Below the pieces are notes generated by a model. The model was not told the origin of the DNA. It did no database searches and saw nothing but the letters and a program-made list of their open reading frames with translations. The position numbers were made by a program, and so were the translations under genes. This document shows, piece after piece, positions 60,563-64,000 of a stretch of 64,000 bases of DNA (its first letter is position 1; each line of letters starts with the position of its first letter). This DNA is from Winogradskyella arenosi (GTDB lineage Bacteria; Bacteroidota; Bacteroidia; Flavobacteriales; Flavobacteriaceae), in NCBI RefSeq assembly GCF_003337305.1, contig NZ_QPJO01000001.1, forward strand, positions 62,001-126,000. The letters are read 5' to 3'.

Positions 60563-62344
60563 ATGAAAAAACTTTTAGACCATATTAATCTTCCCGAAGA
60601 TTTACGCCAACTCCCTGCAGAAGACTTAAGGCAACTTGCCCAAGAGTTACGCCAATTTATAATTCATATTGTAGCCACTAAAGAAGGCCATTTAGGTGCA
60701 AGTTTAGGTGTTGTAGAACTTACTATTGCCCTACACTATGTTTTTAATACGCCTGAAGATTTGTTAATTTGGGATGTTGGGCACCAAGCTTATGGTCATA
60801 AAATATTAACAGGACGAAGAGATACTTTTGAAACCAATAGGCAATTTAAAGGCTTAAGCGGATTTCCTAAACGCAGTGAAAGTCCATTTGATGCTTTTGG
60901 TGTTGGTCACTCTTCAACTTCAATCTCTGCTGCCTTAGGAATGGCGATCGCTTCAAAAATTAAAGGCGAAGACAAACAACACATTGCGGTTATTGGTGAT
61001 GCCTCTATTGCAAGTGGTATGGCCTTTGAAGGACTGAACCACGCCGGAGTTACAGATGCCAATTTACTGGTTATTTTAAACGATAATGCTATTGGTATAG
61101 ATCCCAGTGTAGGCGCGCTGAAACAATATCTTACCAATGTTAAAAAAGGTACTGAGAGGCAAGATAATATCTTTGAAGCCTTAAACTTCAATTATTCCGG
61201 ACCTATTGATGGTCATGATTTACCCTTATTAATTAAGGAGTTAAAACGTTTAAAAACCGTAAAAGGACCAAAATTTTTACACGTTATCACCACTAAAGGG
61301 AAAGGCTTAAGACAAGCCGAACTCGATCAGATAAAGTACCATGCTCCCGGAAAGTTTGATGCCTTAACCGGCGATCTTCCCATTAAATCAAAGAAAAAAA
61401 TTCCACCTAAATTTCAGGATGTCTTTGGTGAAACCATCGTGGAATTGGCAGAAAACAATAAAAAAATTGTGGGGATTACTCCAGCAATGCCAACAGGAAG
61501 CTCTTTAAAATACATGATGGAAGCCCTTCCAGAACGTGCTTTTGATGTGGGCATCGCAGAGCAACATGCCGTAACTTTAGCTGCAGGTATGGCTACCCAA
61601 GGCTTAATTCCGTTTTGTAATATCTATTCAACGTTTTTACAACGGGCTTATGATCAAATTATTCATGATGTTGCCTTGCAAAACCTACCGGTTGTATTCT
61701 GTTTAGATCGTGCTGGATTAGTGGGAGAAGATGGTGCCACACATCATGGTGTGTTTGATTTGGCCTATCTAAATTGTATTCCTAATCTCGTAATTTTCGC
61801 ACCAAGAGACGCCATTGCACTTAGAAACATAATGTATACGGTACAGTTAGGTATTGATTTCCCAATCGCCATTCGCTACCCGAGAGGTCGTGGACATTTA
61901 CTAGATTGGAAAAAACCATTTGAACCTATTGAAATAGGTCGTGCTGTTCCGCTTAAAACAGGAGATAAAATTGCCATACTTTCTATAGGAACTATGGCCA
62001 AGACCGTTGAAGAGGCTATTATAAACCATCCCGACGAGGCCGCAATTAGTCATTACGACATGCAATTTGTTAAGCCTTTAGATCAGACCTTATTGCATGA
62101 TGTCTTTACAAACCATAAAGCCGTTATTACAATTGAAGAAGGCACACTTAACGGTGGTTTGGGGAGTTCTATTCTCACTTTTGCCAATACTCATCATTAC
62201 AAGCTTCCTATTAAAACCTTGGGAATTGAGGATGCCTTTATTGAGCATGGCACCGTGAGCCAATTGTTGGCCTTACAAGAATTAGATGTTACTGCAGTTC
62301 AGAAAACAATAAATGACCTAATGTTGAAATTGAACAACGGCTAA
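60563..62344 (+). CDS. dxs: 1-deoxy-D-xylulose-5-phosphate synthase
   Basis: This 593-residue thiamine-diphosphate enzyme joins pyruvate and glyceraldehyde 3-phosphate in the first step of the MEP isoprenoid pathway. Family motifs are seen: GHLGASLGVVELTIALHYVF near residue 42, DVGHQAYGHKILTGR near 72, GVGHSSTSISAALGMA near 113, and the transketolase part with DVGIAEQHAVTLAAGMA and AGLVGEDGATHHGVFDL. The length is slightly below the usual 620-640. The isoprenoid product connects it to the polyprenyl synthetase in this window. A -7 box lies very near its start, so translation may be leaderless. Confidence 0.97.
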   Translation: MKKLLDHINLPEDLRQLPAEDLRQLAQELRQFIIHIVATKEGHLGASLGVVELTIALHYVFNTPEDLLIWDVGHQAYGHKILTGRRDTFETNRQFKGLSGFPKRSESPFDAFGVGHSSTSISAALGMAIASKIKGEDKQHIAVIGDASIASGMAFEGLNHAGVTDANLLVILNDNAIGIDPSVGALKQYLTNVKKGTERQDNIFEALNFNYSGPIDGHDLPLLIKELKRLKTVKGPKFLHVITTKGKGLRQAELDQIKYHAPGKFDALTGDLPIKSKKKIPPKFQDVFGETIVELAENNKKIVGITPAMPTGSSLKYMMEALPERAFDVGIAEQHAVTLAAGMATQGLIPFCNIYSTFLQRAYDQIIHDVALQNLPVVFCLDRAGLVGEDGATHHGVFDLAYLNCIPNLVIFAPRDAIALRNIMYTVQLGIDFPIAIRYPRGRGHLLDWKKPFEPIEIGRAVPLKTGDKIAILSIGTMAKTVEEAIINHPDEAAISHYDMQFVKPLDQTLLHDVFTNHKAVITIEEGTLNGGLGSSILTFANTHHYKLPIKTLGIEDAFIEHGTVSQLLALQELDVTAVQKTINDLMLKLNNG

Positions 62345-62488
62345 GTCTGCATCGTTTTCTACATGTTGTAATTCTGTACCCTCATAATGAGGCACTGTTT
62401 CTTTTGGCGTAGAAATGTCGTCTAATAAGAGCAAACAGGTAATGACAACAACAAAGATTACCAGTCCTCCGAGTATATTATTTTCCAT
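62318..62488 (-). CDS. Small 56-residue membrane protein, antisense to dxs end
   Basis: A minus-strand ATG frame of 56 codons encodes a protein with a hydrophobic helix (about 5-22, ILGGLVIFVVVITCLLLL) and a polar acidic tail. Its last 27 bases overlap the dxs coding end on the opposite strand. No family is recognised. The start at 62488, the membrane pattern and an unbroken frame in an otherwise empty spacer support it, but no homology was tested. Confidence 0.42.
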   Translation of the reverse strand: MENNILGGLVIFVVVITCLLLLDDISTPKETVPHYEGTELQHVENDADLAVVQFQH

Positions 62489-62584
62489 CTGTAATAAGTT
62501 AAATGATTGATTTTGTAGTAAAAGAAAACAATATCTCGTTAAAAAACAAAATTATTCGATGAAATACACCACACTAAATCCCTT

Positions 62585-62610
62585 AAGGTCAGATTATAAA
62601 ATCTGACCTT
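62585..62610. repeat. Perfect inverted repeat across dgt stop codon
   Basis: AAGGTCAGATT (62585-62595) and AATCTGACCTT (62600-62610) form a perfect 11-bp hairpin with a four-base loop. The dgt stop codon (minus strand, 62594-62596) lies in it. There is no T run on the minus strand, so it may be an mRNA-end stabiliser or weak terminator. Confidence 0.6.
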
Positions 62611-63934
62611 GTAACTTTTTATGCAATAACATGGCGTTTGTATCCGAAAGTTTTGAGATGTAGAGACATACCGCTAATAGGTTGTCATAAAGAGAATCGG
62701 TATTAAGCTGCACAATCTCTGGCAATGTACTGAGCAATAGCTTATCGTAATTAGAGAGCTTTCCGAGGTAATAGTGATAAGCCATTTTACCAAATGCTTC
62801 TAATAATTGATTGAGAATCTTATAGCCTGCAATCTCCTTATTAATAACGTCTTTAGAGCGGTAAACATTATTTATACTAATATTAATGATATCCTTAATT
62901 TGGGCTTTATACTGACTCACATCAAGCAAAGCGGTTTCAAACTTTCCTTCTAAAATCGCTTCTTCATGGGCCATAAATAAGGTTGCCGCTTCATCAATAA
63001 GGCGTCCAATCGCTAAGGCCCGTAAATAACTTATACGGTCTTGCGTAGTTTTAAGGGTGTTATAATTCTCCGTTTTTATACTGCCACGCACCAAATTAAT
63101 AAGGTACTCTAAGGCGTATTCTTCTTGAATTAATCCAAGGTTAATACCATCTTCAAAATCAATAATCGTATAACAGATATCATCTGCAGCCTCTACCAAG
63201 AAGGCTAAAGGGTGTCTTTGAAAACTTAAATAATCGTCATGTCGTTTAATTAAGCCTAGGTCCGTAGCAATATCATTAAACATGTGTTTTTCACTTTGAA
63301 AAAAGCCATATTTCTTATCCACAATATGGTTACTCGGTTTTTTAGGCAAAGATTCTTTAGGGTACTTCATAAAAGCGCCCAATGTGGCATAGCTTAATCT
63401 AAGACCGCCTTCTCTCCCAACTCTACTCTCGGTTAAGATCTTAAATCCGTTAGCATTACCTTCAAAATCACAGAGGTCTTGATATTCTTTTGCCGTTAGT
63501 TGCGCTTTAAACTCAGCGCCATGACCTTCTCTAAAATAGGCGCCAATAGCTTTTTCTCCAGAATGTCCAAAAGGAGGGTTCCCAATATCATGAGCCAAAG
63601 CTGCTGCGGCTACAATAGCCCCAAAGTCATTCATTTTATAACCATGAACACTTTCTAGATGCGGATGTTTTTGTAAAAGCAATTGCCCTACGCGTCTTCC
63701 TAGAGAGCGCCCTACGACACTCACTTCTAAACTGTGGGTTAAACGGGTGTGGACAAAATCGGTTTTAGACAAGGGTACCACCTGGGTTTTGTCTTGTAAA
63801 CCTCTAAATTCAGAAGAAAATATAATCCGATCATAATCCACTTCAAACCCCAAGCGGGTCTCATCTTGTTCCTTTCTTAATCTCTTATTCGTATCGCCAA
63901 AGCGCTTTAAGGATAGTAATTGTTCCCAGTTCAT
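62594..63934 (-). CDS. dgt: dGTP triphosphohydrolase (dGTPase-like HD protein)
   Basis: This 446-residue HD-fold enzyme removes the triphosphate of dGTP or other dNTPs. Metal ligands are visible: H67 in TRLTHSLEV, H115-D116 in LAHDIGNPPFGHSGEKA, and a downstream AADDICY aspartate. The length fits the Dgt-type 2 family. These enzymes set dNTP pools, and some protect cells from phage. The stop codon lies inside a perfect hairpin (62585-62610). It is on the minus strand, facing the end of dxs. Confidence 0.93.
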   Translation of the reverse strand: MNWEQLLSLKRFGDTNKRLRKEQDETRLGFEVDYDRIIFSSEFRGLQDKTQVVPLSKTDFVHTRLTHSLEVSVVGRSLGRRVGQLLLQKHPHLESVHGYKMNDFGAIVAAAALAHDIGNPPFGHSGEKAIGAYFREGHGAEFKAQLTAKEYQDLCDFEGNANGFKILTESRVGREGGLRLSYATLGAFMKYPKESLPKKPSNHIVDKKYGFFQSEKHMFNDIATDLGLIKRHDDYLSFQRHPLAFLVEAADDICYTIIDFEDGINLGLIQEEYALEYLINLVRGSIKTENYNTLKTTQDRISYLRALAIGRLIDEAATLFMAHEEAILEGKFETALLDVSQYKAQIKDIINISINNVYRSKDVINKEIAGYKILNQLLEAFGKMAYHYYLGKLSNYDKLLLSTLPEIVQLNTDSLYDNLLAVCLYISKLSDTNAMLLHKKLQGQIL

Positions 63935-64000
63935 ACCTATATATTAAAGAAGGCAAGATAGCATTTTCAATGTTAAATTAATGTTTCCTAAATGATAAAA

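Noticed and set aside
1-64000. CRISPR array, IS elements, prophage, or rRNA operon
   Set aside because: No regularly spaced direct repeats, transposase, integrase, phage structural genes or rRNA sequence were recognised.

Overview
The window is about 37-38% GC, densely coded chromosomal DNA from a member of the Bacteroidota, most likely a marine-type Flavobacteriaceae; the genus cannot be read from the sequence. Support comes from the recurring Bacteroidota promoter element TAnnTTTG (several copies with an upstream TTG), the near absence of Shine-Dalgarno sequences, DUF5686 and PorT-like outer-membrane barrels, a split ExbB/ExbD/ExbD operon, a 2-oxoglutarate dehydrogenase pair and a retroviral-like aspartic protease, all typical of that family. 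No rRNA, CRISPR array, IS element or prophage was seen. One tRNA (Ser-GGA) is present.

Layout. 1-2.5 kb: 3' end of a sugar MFS transporter and a class-3 aldehyde dehydrogenase. 2.7-6.2 kb: a small secreted protein and DNA polymerase I. 6.2-9.9 kb: an AT-rich three-gene cassette (unknown 82-aa protein, Nudix hydrolase, PLD-nuclease/SF2 helicase/DUF3427 protein) that looks like an accessory DNA-repair or anti-phage module. 10-14.2 kb: YitT-like membrane protein coupled to an HD hydrolase, a secreted protein and a TPR-adenylate cyclase. 14.2-18.5 kb: radical-SAM YgiQ, ABC-F ATPase and a 49-aa peptide gene. 18.5-24.2 kb: tsaC, then the translation block rplM-rpsI, rpsB-tsf, pyrH-frr, full of hairpins in the spacers. 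24.2-31.7 kb: DUF5686-type barrel, RND/MMPL exporter, asnS, rpoN and a PAP2-like membrane protein. 31.7-34.9 kb (minus): ExbB/ExbD energy-transducing operon and a PorT-like barrel. 34.9-38.3 kb (minus): tRNA-Ser, asparaginase, TatD and an unusual sigma/anti-sigma-like/TPR fusion. 38.5-40.3 kb: aspartic protease, orphan NarL-type response regulator, and a non-coding stretch with two identical perfect operators each followed by a hairpin terminator, then a 39-aa membrane peptide. 40.3-44.4 kb (minus): odhB and sucA. 44.5-47.9 kb: barrel protein, flavin-binding PPOX protein, universal stress protein and polyprenyl synthetase. 48.0-54.7 kb: TetR-TolC-MFP-RND efflux operon. 55-64 kb: aspS, ClC channel/transporter, cold-shock protein, PrcB-like lipoprotein, tadA, dxs and dgt.

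How the genes fit together. Most of the window is housekeeping: translation (rplM, rpsI, rpsB, tsf, frr, asnS, aspS, tadA, tsaC, tRNA-Ser, ABC-F), replication and nucleotide hygiene (polA, Nudix, dgt, pyrH), central metabolism (sucA/odhB), isoprenoids (dxs, polyprenyl synthetase) and envelope transport. Most likely to reward a second look are the Nudix-PLD-helicase cassette (6170-9942), the sigma/anti-sigma fusion (36999-38294), the tandem operator-terminator units beside the orphan regulator (39825-40134), an intrinsic-terminator-like hairpin inside the first codons of the adenylate cyclase gene (12273-12300), the rpsB-tsf hairpin, and a set of predicted leaderless promoters with an extended TAnnTTTGCAGC box. 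All functional statements rest on motif recognition by eye; no database search was run.
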